Positions 16,002-29,050 of a DNA stretch of 64,000 nucleotides are shown here, piece by piece. This stretch comes from DATHZQ01 sp965216945 (GTDB lineage Bacteria; Actinomycetota; Acidimicrobiia; Spongiisociales; UBA5794). A model generated the notes under the pieces. That model searched no databases and had not been told where the DNA came from. It was given only the letters and a program-made list of their open reading frames with translations. Both the position numbers and the translations under genes were made by a program. The stretch covers positions 3,906,001 to 3,970,000 of the forward strand of contig CBDCGU010000003.1 in NCBI GenBank assembly GCA_965216945.1, read 5' to 3'. Numbering within the stretch: position 1 is the first letter of the stretch; each line of letters starts with the position of its first letter.

Positions 16002-17383
16002 GCCGCCAGCCCGGAGAGGAGGCCGCCGGCCGTGGCGGGAACGGCGAGGATCGGTGTCCCCGCTGCGGCAGCGACGTCGCCGAGGTCCACGTCGTCGAGG
16101 AAACGATCGCCGGCGAGGGCCACGTCGGGCAGCACGTAGAGGGCTGCGGGCAACTCGTCCGCCGCGACCGCCCGGAGGACATCCGCACCGGTGAGCAGGC
16201 CGGCCACGCCGACGTTGCCGCCGAAGAACTCGTTGGCGACCGGCAGCACTCGCAACCGGCGGCCCGCGAGTGCCGCCAGACGTTCGACGATCGGATCGAG
16301 CACCTGGGCTCCGTAGGCCCCGGTCAGGAGCACGACAGGCCCACCTTCCGGTGTCTGCGGATCGCCACCGACGTGTCGGGGAGCTCGGTAGCCGAGCGCC
16401 GGGGCCGCGGGAATCGACCGCCACTCCCCGGTGATGGCGGGGCCGCCGAGACCGGCGCCACGCTCGATCCGCTCCACCTCGTCGTAGAGCGCCCGCACCA
16501 TGCCGATTCCGTTCTCGTGCTGGCTGAAGTCCTCGTACTCCCCGCTGGCCGGCACGTCGTACCCGGCGACCAGGTACAGCTCGTCTGCGGCGAAGAACAT
16601 CCGCCTACCCAAGCGCTGCAGGGCGATTGCTTGCCATTGGTGGAGCACATCGAGATCACGCTGCGCATCCTCGACGTCGTGCACGCGCAGCGAAGGCTCC
16701 TTGTTGTATCTCGACACCCCGAGCGGGACAACGCCCACCGAAGCGAGCCGCGGGTAGCGTGCGACGATCTCGGCGCAGGTGCGTGCGAGCACATCTCCGT
16801 CGTTGATACCGGGGCACAGAACGATCTGGCCGTGCACCGTGATGTCGTGATCCAGCAAGCCGCGCAACCACCGCAAGCTCGTCGCACCGCGAGGATTGCG
16901 CAGCATCGCCGAACGCACCTCCGGATCGGTGGCGTGGATCGACACGTACAGCGGGCCCAGCCGATCCTCGATCACTCGGACGAGGTCGAGCTCGGTGAAC
17001 CGTGTCAGGGTCGTGAAGTTGCCATACAGGAACGAGAGTCGATAGTCGTCGTCTTTGAGATAGAGCGACTTCCTCAGACCGGGTGGCAACTGGTAGATGA
17101 AGCAGAACCCGCAGTGATTGTCACACGTCTGTACCCGGTCGAAGATGGATGCATTGAGGCGAATCCCCAGCGGCTTCCCGGCGTCCTTCGTCACGAGGAT
17201 CGTGTTGTGCTCACCATTCCTGTCGAGCACAACCTGGGGATCGGGTTCGTCGACGAGCTGCTGGTACTCGATCACATCGCTCGGCGTGATTCCATTGATC
17301 GCGACGAGCCGGTCGCCGGGCTCGAGCCCGGCGACCGCGGCAGCACTGCCGGGCACGACTTCGAGGATCGTGGGAAGCGACAT
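15998..17383 (-). CDS. PDZ/radical SAM/DUF512 protein
   Basis: This 461-residue protein has an N-terminal PDZ-like segment (LEPGDRLVAINGI, residues 18-33). A radical-SAM-like core has the Cys cluster CDNHCGFCF at about residue 88, and a long DUF512 C-terminal region follows. Members are iron-sulfur proteins of unknown reaction and are commonly encoded beside der, as here. The gene is divergent from ispH with about 95 bp between starts. A role linked to ribosome assembly or iron-sulfur biology has been suggested only by linkage. Confidence 0.88.
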   Translation of the reverse strand: MSLPTILEVVPGSAAAVAGLEPGDRLVAINGITPSDVIEYQQLVDEPDPQVVLDRNGEHNTILVTKDAGKPLGIRLNASIFDRVQTCDNHCGFCFIYQLPPGLRKSLYLKDDDYRLSFLYGNFTTLTRFTELDLVRVIEDRLGPLYVSIHATDPEVRSAMLRNPRGATSLRWLRGLLDHDITVHGQIVLCPGINDGDVLARTCAEIVARYPRLASVGVVPLGVSRYNKEPSLRVHDVEDAQRDLDVLHQWQAIALQRLGRRMFFAADELYLVAGYDVPASGEYEDFSQHENGIGMVRALYDEVERIERGAGLGGPAITGEWRSIPAAPALGYRAPRHVGGDPQTPEGGPVVLLTGAYGAQVLDPIVERLAALAGRRLRVLPVANEFFGGNVGVAGLLTGADVLRAVAADELPAALYVLPDVALAGDRFLDDVDLGDVAAAAGTPILAVPATAGGLLSGLAA

Positions 17384-17478
17384 CGGAAGTCGGAAGTGTA
17401 GAGATGCTGCGCTCCCTTCGAGCCTGCGGCCCGCAGGCCACGACGACTACCCGCCCTCTGCGGCCTACCATTCCCGAC

Positions 17479-18525
17479 ATGCCACGAAAGGTGCTCCTGG
17501 CCGAGCCGCGCGGCTTCTGCGCCGGCGTCGAGATGGCGATCAAGGCTCTCACCTGGATGGTGCGGATCTTCGAGCCACCGGTCTACTGCTACCACGAGAT
17601 CGTTCACAACGCCGCCGTCGTTGCCGCCTTCGAGCGGGCCGGCGTGGTGTTCGTCGACGACGTGACCGACGTGCCGTGCGGTGCGCCGATCATGCTGTCC
17701 GCCCATGGCAGCGCACCCGAGGTCGTCTCCGCCGCAGAAGCTCGCGCCGCGGTGATGGTCGATGCGGTGTGCCCCCTGGTGACCAAGGTCCACCACGAGG
17801 TCAAGCGGATGGCAGGCAAGGGCTTCGAGATCATCTACGTCGGCCATGTCGGCCACGACGAGGCAGTCGGTGCGGTCGCCGAGGCACCTGACGCGGTCAG
17901 CCTCGTCGATCCGCGGGAGGGGCTCCGTGACTTCGCCCCGGCCGACCCTGCGAGGGTGGCCCTCCTCGCCCAAACCACCTTGGGCATGTATGAGTGGGAA
18001 GGCGTGCTCGATGCGGCCCGGTCCGAGTACCCCGACCTCTGGACGGCCCGCAAGAGTGACCTTTGCTACGCAACCACCAACCGCCAGACCGCGGTGCAGC
18101 GGCTCGCCGGCGAGGCGACCCTGATCCTCGTCGTCGGCTCCGAGAACTCTTCCAACACCCAGGCGCTGGTGCGAGTCGCTCGCAACGCCGGTGTCGCCGC
18201 TCATCGTGTGGACGGTCCGGGAGGCGTCGACCCGATGTGGCTTGCCGACCACGAGGTCGTCGGGGTCACCGCAGGCGCCTCCGCCCCCGACCAGCGCGTG
18301 CAAGCGATCATCGACGTCGTCGCCCCCGCCGAGGGCGTCGAGCTCCTGCGCGTGACTCAGGAGGACGAATACTTCCCGCTCCCTCCGTCGCTGCGCCGCT
18401 TTGTCGTCAGCCTCCAGGCTCTGGTGGAGGGCGCCTATGCGTGCCGCACTCCGGGACGTCCGGGGCCGATCGAGCACGATCGGGATTGGGGTGCGACCGA
18501 GGCGTTGGAGCTGCTCGAAGTCTGA
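17479..18525 (+). CDS. ispH: 4-hydroxy-3-methylbut-2-enyl diphosphate reductase
   Basis: This 348-residue protein catalyses the last step of the non-mevalonate isoprenoid pathway, making IPP and DMAPP with a [4Fe-4S] cluster. The three cluster Cys are in GFCAGVEMA (residue 14), AVCPLVTKVH and DLCYATTNRQ. HEIVHN and SENSSN carry substrate-binding residues. The ATG at 17479 is chosen because homologues begin just before VLLAEPRGFC. No clear ribosome site precedes it, so it may be leaderless. Confidence 0.96.
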   Translation: MPRKVLLAEPRGFCAGVEMAIKALTWMVRIFEPPVYCYHEIVHNAAVVAAFERAGVVFVDDVTDVPCGAPIMLSAHGSAPEVVSAAEARAAVMVDAVCPLVTKVHHEVKRMAGKGFEIIYVGHVGHDEAVGAVAEAPDAVSLVDPREGLRDFAPADPARVALLAQTTLGMYEWEGVLDAARSEYPDLWTARKSDLCYATTNRQTAVQRLAGEATLILVVGSENSSNTQALVRVARNAGVAAHRVDGPGGVDPMWLADHEVVGVTAGASAPDQRVQAIIDVVAPAEGVELLRVTQEDEYFPLPPSLRRFVVSLQALVEGAYACRTPGRPGPIEHDRDWGATEALELLEV

Positions 18526-18535
18526 CCACGCAGGA

Positions 18536-19207
18536 TCAGCGCGTCGGGTGTCGCTGCTCCCGCTCGAAAGCGTCGACCAGGGCGAGGACCGCATCCGTGA
18601 CGGCTTGGACATCGAGCTCGGACGTGTCGAGTTCGATGGCGTCGCTCGCCGGTTGAAGTGGCGACGTCTCACGGGTCGAGTCGTGGTGATCGCGCCTGCG
18701 CATGTCGGCGGCGACGTCGGCGATGTCGTTGCCCCGTGCTTCCCGGTCTCCCGCACGGCGAGCGGCCCGCACGGCCGGAGATGCGGTCAGGAACACCTTC
18801 ACAGGGGCTTCTGGGAACACCACGGAGCCGATATCGCGGCCCTCGACGACCGCCCGCCCTCCGTGCTGCTTCACCCAAGCACGCTGCAGCTCGACGCAGA
18901 TGCGCCGCACCTCGGCAATGGCCGCCACGGTGCTGACGGCGGTGGTCACCTCCGGACTGCGCACCTCCGCTGCCACCGATGCTCCGTCGAGCATGACCGA
19001 TCCGTCGACGTAGTCGATGGTGGCCGCCTCCACCGCCGCAATCACAGCCGGCTCGTCCGCCGGGTCGATCCCGGCCCGCAGCGCGGCCAACGTCGCAGCC
19101 CGATACATGGCACCGGTATCGAGGTAGGGCATGCCGAGCTCGGAGGCGACATGCCGCGTCACGGTGCTCTTGCCGACCCCGCTCGGTCCATCGATGGTCA
19201 CGACCAC
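18536..19207 (-). CDS. cmk: cytidylate kinase
   Basis: This is a CMP/dCMP kinase of about 223 residues. It has a P-loop IDGPSGVGKST at the N-terminus, LDTGAMYRAATLAALR for nucleotide binding, GRDIGSVVFP and the lid R-R-R-D. The GTG at 19207 has AGGTGA upstream. A GTG at 19201 would give a GTGA overlap with aroA and is equally possible. The gene is coupled to aroA, the common aroA-cmk order. Its end converges on ispH with 10 bp between them. Confidence 0.95.
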   Translation of the reverse strand: MVVTIDGPSGVGKSTVTRHVASELGMPYLDTGAMYRAATLAALRAGIDPADEPAVIAAVEAATIDYVDGSVMLDGASVAAEVRSPEVTTAVSTVAAIAEVRRICVELQRAWVKQHGGRAVVEGRDIGSVVFPEAPVKVFLTASPAVRAARRAGDREARGNDIADVAADMRRRDHHDSTRETSPLQPASDAIELDTSELDVQAVTDAVLALVDAFEREQRHPTR

Positions 19208-20472
19208 AGTCGCATCACCTGCTCGTAGAATCCGGGCCACGAGACGGCAGCAGCCTCGGCCCCCTCGATCGCCACCTCGCCGTCGACTCCGGCGGCCGCC
19301 ACCGCTGCAGCCATGGCGATGCGGTGATCGCCGTGACTATCGACCACGCCAGCGTCGAGGAAACCCGTGCCGATCACGACGAACCCATCGTCGAGGGGTT
19401 CGGCACCACCCCCGAGGTCGCGGATCATCGCCACGGTCGAGGCGATGCGATCGCTCTCCTTGGCCCGCAGCTCACCCGCACCGGTCACCCGGGTCACGCC
19501 TTCCCCGAGGGCCCCGAGCACACCGACGAGCGGGAGCTCGTCGAGCGCAGCGACGGTGAGCTCCCCGCTCACCTCGGCGCTGAAGAGACCGCGGCCGCGA
19601 ACGGTGACGGTACCGATCGGGTCGCCGAGGATCGTGCCGGTTACCTCCGCCTCGATCTCCGCCCCGAACGTCTCGAGCACTTGGAGAAACCCGATGCGGC
19701 CGGGGTTGAGGGAAACCTCCGGGGTCGTGACCTCGGAGCCCAGGCGACTGGCGGCGAGGGCCCAGAGATAGGCGGCCGATGACGGGTCACCGGGGATCTC
19801 ATACCGCCACGCAGGAACGGGGCCCGGTGTGACGGCAAACGCACCGTCCGGGAGACGCTCGCCCAGCCCCCAGGCCGCCAGCCAGCGCTCGGTGTGGTCG
19901 CGGTAGCCGCCGGGTCCACGAATCGTCGATCGTTCGGTGCCCTGCACCGCCGCCAGTTGGAACGCCGAGCGAACCTGTGCCGAGGCCACCGGTATCTCCA
20001 CGTCGGCCGGTCGTGGTGGACTGGCACTACCCACCGTCACCGGCGCTGTACCCTCGGTGCTCATCGCCACCGTTGCGCCGAGCGCCTCGAGGGGCTCCTT
20101 GAGTCGGAGCATGGGCCGGCGCATGAGCGACTCGTCGCCGCGCAGCGTCGATCGAAACGGCCGCATCGCCAGCGCACCCGCCATGAGCCGGAGTGTCGTG
20201 CCCGAGTTCCCGCAATCGAGGGCGCCGGACGGCGGCTCCCAACCCTCGTAGCCGGGCGAGCGGATCTCGATCCCGTCATGTGCGACGCCGACCTCGCTGA
20301 CGATGCGGCGCGTTGCGGCCACGTCGGCGCCAGGTCCGCCGCCCACGACTTGGCTCGTGCCCCTCGCCATCGCCGCGAGGATCAGGGCACGATGCGACAG
20401 TGACTTGTCTCCGGGCACGCGAACGGTGGCGGCGAACGTCGAACCGGGAAGTGCGATGGAACGAATCGACAT
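19198..20472 (-). CDS. aroA: 3-phosphoshikimate 1-carboxyvinyltransferase (EPSP synthase)
   Basis: This 424-residue shikimate-pathway enzyme joins PEP to shikimate-3-phosphate. Motifs seen are PGDKSLSHRALILAA near residue 20, LDCGNSGTTLRLMAG, RRPMLRLKEPL, RAKESDRIA and DHRIAMA. Length is normal. Its start overlaps the stop of the pseudouridine synthase gene (TGATG), and its end overlaps cmk. Confidence 0.97.
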   Translation of the reverse strand: MSIRSIALPGSTFAATVRVPGDKSLSHRALILAAMARGTSQVVGGGPGADVAATRRIVSEVGVAHDGIEIRSPGYEGWEPPSGALDCGNSGTTLRLMAGALAMRPFRSTLRGDESLMRRPMLRLKEPLEALGATVAMSTEGTAPVTVGSASPPRPADVEIPVASAQVRSAFQLAAVQGTERSTIRGPGGYRDHTERWLAAWGLGERLPDGAFAVTPGPVPAWRYEIPGDPSSAAYLWALAASRLGSEVTTPEVSLNPGRIGFLQVLETFGAEIEAEVTGTILGDPIGTVTVRGRGLFSAEVSGELTVAALDELPLVGVLGALGEGVTRVTGAGELRAKESDRIASTVAMIRDLGGGAEPLDDGFVVIGTGFLDAGVVDSHGDHRIAMAAAVAAAGVDGEVAIEGAEAAAVSWPGFYEQVMRLWS

Positions 20473-21221
20473 CAGGTTTCTCTCCGCAAAGCCTCATCAT
20501 CCCATGAGTCGTTTGCCGCCGAATACAACCTGCGCACCTCGTCGAGGCTGAGGTCACGGTGCTCCCCGGGCTTCAACCGAGTGTCTCGCAAGGGACCGAT
20601 CGCCGTGCGCACCAGGCTGCGCACCGGGTGGCCGATCGCATCACACATGCGCCGCACCTCTCGATTGCGGCCCTCGGCCATCACGACCTCCAGGAGGCTG
20701 CGATCGGAACGGCGGTCGACCACCTCGGCGCGCACCGCAGCCGCCGGGCCGTCGTCCAACTCGACCCCGGCCGCAAGCCGGCGTACCGCCGCATCCGTCA
20801 CCCGGCCGGACACGAGCACGGAATACGTCTTGGTCACACCGAAGCGAGGGTGGGTGAGCACCTGCGTGAGGTCTCCGTCGTTGGTCAGCAGCAGCAACCC
20901 CTCGCTGTCCATGTCGAGCCGGCCGACCGGGTACAGCCGCACATCCCTGCCGACGAGATCGACCACGGTAGGTCGCCCGTGGGTGTCGGCTGCAGTCGCC
21001 ACGACGCCCGCCGGCTTGTACACGAGCACGTACCGCAGATCGGGACGCACCGGGAGGCGCACGCCATCGACCTCGATGCGGGCCGTCTCGGGATCCACTT
21101 TCTGACCGATGGTGGCGCGAACCCCGTCCACCCGCACCCTGCCGGCGGAAACCAGCTGTTCGGCGCGGCGTCGCGAGGCGTACCCGGAGTTGGCGATGAC
21201 CTTGTGGATCCGCGCCGTCAT
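20472..21221 (-). CDS. rluB: rRNA pseudouridine synthase, RluB/RsuA family
   Basis: This 249-residue protein has an N-terminal S4 RNA-binding domain (RIHKVIANSGYASRRRAEQL) and a catalytic domain. The key Asp is in GRLDMDSEGLLLLTNDG, and EGRNREVRRMCDAIGHPV is present too. RluB (23S position 2605) is the usual assignment for the gene next to scpB. The exact target is by family. It overlaps scpB by ATGA. Confidence 0.93.
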   Translation of the reverse strand: MTARIHKVIANSGYASRRRAEQLVSAGRVRVDGVRATIGQKVDPETARIEVDGVRLPVRPDLRYVLVYKPAGVVATAADTHGRPTVVDLVGRDVRLYPVGRLDMDSEGLLLLTNDGDLTQVLTHPRFGVTKTYSVLVSGRVTDAAVRRLAAGVELDDGPAAAVRAEVVDRRSDRSLLEVVMAEGRNREVRRMCDAIGHPVRSLVRTAIGPLRDTRLKPGEHRDLSLDEVRRLYSAANDSWDDEALRRET

Positions 21222-21775
21222 CCCTCGGGCCGGAACGGCCGCTCCAACGTCTCGACGACGGCTGCAGGGGGAACGTGGTCGGCGAGCGGCGGCAAGTCGT
21301 CCAAGCCGTCGACCCCCAGCTTCTCGAGGAACATGTCCGTCGTTCCATAGAGGACGGCCTGGCCGGGGCCCTCGGCGCGTCCCACCGCCAAGACCAAGCC
21401 TCGCCGCTCCAACGTACGCAACGCACGCTCAGAGTCCACACCGCGGATCTCTGCGATCTGGCCCCGTGACACGGGTTGGCGGTAGGCGACGACGGCCAGC
21501 GTCTCCAGGGCGGCCGACGAGAGACGTGTCGCCTTCTCGGTGGCGGCGAACCTCTCGAGATACGCATGGGCATCGGGATGGGAATACATCCTCCACCCGC
21601 CGGCCACTCGGCGGAGGACGACCCCACGCTCCCCGGCCGCCAGATCTGCCGCCAGCGCCTCCAGCTCGTCGTCGATGATCGCCTTCGGCAGCTCGAGCAG
21701 CTCGGCCAGCTCCCCGGTCTGCAGCGGGTCCTCTGCCACGAAGAGGATGGCCTCGAGGATCGCGTTCGTGTTCAT
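21218..21775 (-). CDS. scpB: segregation and condensation protein B
   Basis: This 185-residue winged-helix kleisin partner of the SMC complex has EAILFVAEDPL at the N-terminus, ALETLAVVAYRQPVSRGQIAEIRGV in the second winged helix and RGLVLAVGRAEGPGQAVLYGTT. The ATG at 21775 overlaps the scpA stop as TGATG. A GTG three codons earlier is possible. Confidence 0.95.
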   Translation of the reverse strand: MNTNAILEAILFVAEDPLQTGELAELLELPKAIIDDELEALAADLAAGERGVVLRRVAGGWRMYSHPDAHAYLERFAATEKATRLSSAALETLAVVAYRQPVSRGQIAEIRGVDSERALRTLERRGLVLAVGRAEGPGQAVLYGTTDMFLEKLGVDGLDDLPPLADHVPPAAVVETLERPFRPEG

Positions 21776-22542
21776 CAGCTCCACTCCGTCTCGATGTGCC
21801 CGACGGCACTCTGCGCATCCGGGTCACTCTTCACGGTGATGACGGCGCCCGCATGCTCCTGGTCGACCTCGACGATGCCCCATCGCGCCAGCTCGAGTAG
21901 GGCGAGGAAGTATGCGATCACCTGCATGGGATGGGTGCAATGTGCCACCAGACCGTCGAACTCGGCAACCGCCTCACCGCTCAGCCTCCGCCGCAGGTCG
22001 CTGATCGCATCGTCGACCGAGGGAAGATCGAAGTCGAGGTGGTCGAGCTCCAACTCCTCGAGCGGCCGGTTGATGGCGCGGGCGGCGAGAACGGCCAGCT
22101 CCGCCGGACCCACACCCAGCCTTAGCTCCGGCGGTGCCGGCGTGATGTCGGAGTCGAGACCGGCAAGTCGGGGCACGTAGCGAGCGTTGCCCTCCATCCG
22201 GTGGGCGAGTACCGCGGCCACGTCCTTGAACGTGAGACATGCCAGAAGCCGCGCCAGGAGCCGGTCGCGCTCTTCGGCCAGAGCCAGCTCCTCGTCGAGA
22301 TCGACGCCGGCCTCCCCTGGAAGCAAATGACGCGCCTTCAGCTGGATCAGCGTGGCGGCGATGAGCAGGAACTCCGACGTGACCTCGAGATCGAGGTCAC
22401 GCATCGCATCGAGATGCTCGAGATACTCGGTCACGAGACGGCTCAGGCTCAGCTCCGTGATGTCGACCTGATGTGACGTGATGAGCTGCAGCAGGAGATC
22501 GAGGGGGCCCTCGAACACCCGCGTCTTGACCTCGTAGCTCAT
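21775..22542 (-). CDS. scpA: segregation and condensation protein A
   Basis: This 255-residue kleisin has the diagnostic N-terminus VFEGPLDLLLQLI, the LIQLKARHLLP region and a C-terminal winged helix that binds the SMC head. The start at ATG 22542 is set by GAGGAATTCCG. It forms the MukBEF-like SMC-ScpA-ScpB condensin. SMC and ParA are not in the window. An 85-bp gap separates it from the next gene upstream. Confidence 0.95.
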   Translation of the reverse strand: MSYEVKTRVFEGPLDLLLQLITSHQVDITELSLSRLVTEYLEHLDAMRDLDLEVTSEFLLIAATLIQLKARHLLPGEAGVDLDEELALAEERDRLLARLLACLTFKDVAAVLAHRMEGNARYVPRLAGLDSDITPAPPELRLGVGPAELAVLAARAINRPLEELELDHLDFDLPSVDDAISDLRRRLSGEAVAEFDGLVAHCTHPMQVIAYFLALLELARWGIVEVDQEHAGAVITVKSDPDAQSAVGHIETEWS

Positions 22543-22627
22543 CGGAATTCCTCGTCGTCGCTGTGTCGCCCCATGGTATGACGCCCGCGCCGGATCGTGA
22601 CGGCTTTGCCGTATGCGACGACCGGCG

Positions 22628-23080
22628 TCAGACTCCGTCGGCCTCCAGCAGGATGCGCCACGCAGTAGGATTGCTCGACCGCGGATCCGGATCGGGATGA
22701 CGGCGAGCAAAGTCGACGACGAGGGGTTCCGCCCCGAGGGATTCCAGTGCCTCTGCGCCGATCTCACCATGGGCGCGATACAGCCCCATACCGTGCGGTA
22801 GACGGATGCCGAGGACGTCGAGCAGTGTCGCCACGCTGCGGGCGATAGGACCCAGGGACGATGCCGCCTTGCCGACGTCGTGCAGCAAGGCGGCACGCAA
22901 TACGCTGCGATCCTCGGTGTACACGGCGGCGCGGCGCATCGTCGTGTGGGCGTGCCGCTGGTCTGCAGGACTCTGCCGCCAGAACAGGGCGCCTTCGGAA
23001 GCTGACAGCCGGCGTGCCACGTCGCGCTGTTCCGCCGGGGACAGAGGGCGAGCCATCACGGTTCCGAAGAACCGGCGCAC
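22628..23080 (-). CDS. HD-domain protein
   Basis: This protein is about 150 residues with an HD-type metal site: H in DQRHA, the HD pair in LLHDVGK, a later His in HGEIG. It resembles small HD hydrolases that in many actinobacteria sit near scpAB and xerD. The start is uncertain. GTG 23080 is preferred because homologues begin just before VRRFFG; an ATG at 23056 would cut this. It lies just after the DksA-like gene with no strong ribosome site, suggesting coupling. Substrate is unknown. Confidence 0.7.
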   Translation of the reverse strand: MRRFFGTVMARPLSPAEQRDVARRLSASEGALFWRQSPADQRHAHTTMRRAAVYTEDRSVLRAALLHDVGKAASSLGPIARSVATLLDVLGIRLPHGMGLYRAHGEIGAEALESLGAEPLVVDFARRHPDPDPRSSNPTAWRILLEADGV

Positions 23081-23103
23081 CAGGTGGGGCAGGTCGAACC
23101 GGC

Positions 23104-23442
23104 TCAGCGCTTGGATTTGCAGTCGACGCAGTAGCGGGACGTCGGACGAAACTCCATCCGAGCCGCACCGATCTCCTTGCCGCAAGACTCACAGCTTCCG
23201 TACGAGCCGTCGGCGGTCCGCGCCAGAGCATGATCGACGTCAGCCACCATGCCGGAGAGATTCTCCACGATGCCCAGCAACTCTGAACGCTCGGCGGTTG
23301 CGGCAGCGGCGTCGGCGAAGCCGTCACCGAAGTCCACCTCGCCTGTCAGCTCACCCTTCTCGGTTGCCCCGAGCTCGGCGAGCTGCTTGACCAGCTTCTC
23401 CCGTTCGTCTCTCAGGACGGCAACGGCTGCGTCGATGTCCAC
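23104..23442 (-). CDS. DksA/TraR family zinc-finger protein
   Basis: This 112-residue protein has a coiled-coil N-terminal half and the C4 zinc site CESCGKEI...YCVDC. DksA-like proteins bind RNA polymerase through the secondary channel. Short actinobacterial members such as this one are less well defined and may act independently of ppGpp. GTG start with AGGAG upstream. Confidence 0.88.
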   Translation of the reverse strand: MDIDAAVAVLRDEREKLVKQLAELGATEKGELTGEVDFGDGFADAAAATAERSELLGIVENLSGMVADVDHALARTADGSYGSCESCGKEIGAARMEFRPTSRYCVDCKSKR

Positions 23443-23473
23443 CTAGAACCACTCCTCGAAAATCGAGGGTCCG

Positions 23474-24372
23474 TCATCTACTCCGGGGATGGGAGGTGAC
23501 GAACACCTCATACAGATGCTGCGGCGATACCCGCGTGTAAATCTGTGTCGTAGAGATATTAGCGTGGCCCAGGATCTCCTGAACGGTTCTCAGGTCGGCC
23601 CCTCCCTCCACCATGTGCGTCGCCGCCGAGTGCCGGAGGACGTGCGGTGAGATCGATCGCTCACCCAGTCCGGCGGCCGCCGCAGTGCGCTGCACGACGA
23701 GGTGCACACCCTGCCGGCTCAAACCGCCACCCCTGGCGTTGAGGAACACCCAGCCCGGATCGTCCCGTCCACCCTTGAGCTCGAGCCGCACCGGGAGGTA
23801 CGCCTCGATGGCCTCCACCGCATGACGGCCCAGCGGCACGACTCGCTGTTTGCTGCCTTTCCCGCTGACCAGGGCTGTCCGCGACGCCAGGTCGAGGTCG
23901 ACCAGCTCGAGCCCGACGGTCTCCGTGACCCTGGCTCCGCTGGCATACATGAACTCCAGCAGCGCACGATCTCGCAACCCGATGGGCGTTGACAGATCTG
24001 GAGCCGCCAGGAGGCGCTCCATCTCCCCGATCGTCAGGGCCTTCGGAAGCGAGCCCGGCAGCTTCGGTGGGTCGATCCTGCCCGTGGGGTCGTGATCGGC
24101 TGCACCCTCGACGACGAGGAACCGGTGGAAGCCGCGCACCGCCGCCAGCTTGCGAGCCGTCGTTGTCGCCGCCACCTCGGCCGCGGCCAGATCCGCCAAG
24201 AAGCCTCGCACGTCGTCTGAGCTGGCTCTTGCCGGGTCGGTGCATCCCTCGGCGGCGAGATGGGCGGCGTATTGGAGAAGGTCCCTGCGGTACGCCTCGA
24301 TCGTGTTTCGGGCCAGGCCCCGTTCGGAACCGAGTGCAGCGAGGTATTCCTCGACCGCCATCGACGTGTCCA

Positions 24373-24373
<1 letters not shown>
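23474..24373 (-). CDS. xerD: site-specific tyrosine recombinase XerD
   Basis: This 299-residue recombinase resolves chromosome dimers at dif with XerC. The catalytic set is complete: Arg in GARVTE, Lys in GKGSKQR, HxxR in HVLRHSA, His in LGHANI, Tyr in TQIYTR. It lies in the housekeeping chain beside the Nudix gene (TGATG overlap), as in other actinobacteria, and not near the mobile element. Confidence 0.94.
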
Positions 24374-28243
<3,870 letters not shown>

Positions 28244-28251
<8 letters not shown>

Positions 28252-29050
28252 GGTCGAGACCGAACTGCTTGCGCACCCCTTGGGGGAACGGGTGCGTGCC
28301 GAGAGACACGAAACGGACCGGCGTCCTCCCGCGGCGTACGATCAGCTCCTCGCCTTCGTCGAGCACGCAGGCTTCCCGACCGTCCAAGTTGACGCGCACG
28401 GCCCGGTCGCTGGCAACCCGGAACCGTACGACCGTATCAGGAGCAAGCACGATCGAGCGGCTGAGGAGGCTGTGGGGCGCCACCGGCGACAGCACGAGCG
28501 CTTCGAGCTCCGGGGCGAGAACCGGCCCACCCACCGACAGCGAGTATGCGGTGGAACCGAGGGGAGTTGCGACGATGATGCCATCGGCCCGGTATGTCGT
28601 GAAATACTCGTCGTCGATGATCACTGCGATACGGACGACACGCTGACTCAGCACCTTCTCGAGTACGACATCGTTGATGCCGTGCCAGATCCGTCCATCG
28701 GCCGTGGCGGCCTGGACCGTCATCCGGCCGCGTTCCGGCAGTGGGCGGGAGGAGAGCGTCTCCAGCAGCAAGTCGATCTCATCCGGCTCGAACTCTGTGA
28801 GGTACCCGACAGTGCCGAGGTTGATGCCGACCACCGGCATGTCTCCGGCATGTGCGACCTGCGCGGCCTCCAGCAGCGTCCCGTCGCCGCCGATGCCCAC
28901 CACCACGTCTACGTCGACATTGCGACCCAAGCCGACGGTCGTCGTCGTGAAGCCGCGCTTCTCAGCCGCCTCCGTCAGCTCGGCGGCTACATCCGGGGCG
29001 GCTGCATGAGAGCTCGTCACGATGCCGAGGCGAAGGGTGATCTCAGTCAT
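28244..29050 (-). CDS. nadK: NAD kinase
   Basis: This 268-residue enzyme phosphorylates NAD to NADP. It has GGDGTLLEAA, GINLGTVGYLTEF, the NDVV region and TPLGSTAYSLSVGGP. The ATG at 29050 overlaps the tlyA stop; upstream in-frame codons at 29059-29080 are possible starts. It is part of the tlyA-nadK-recN operon seen in many actinobacteria. Confidence 0.94.
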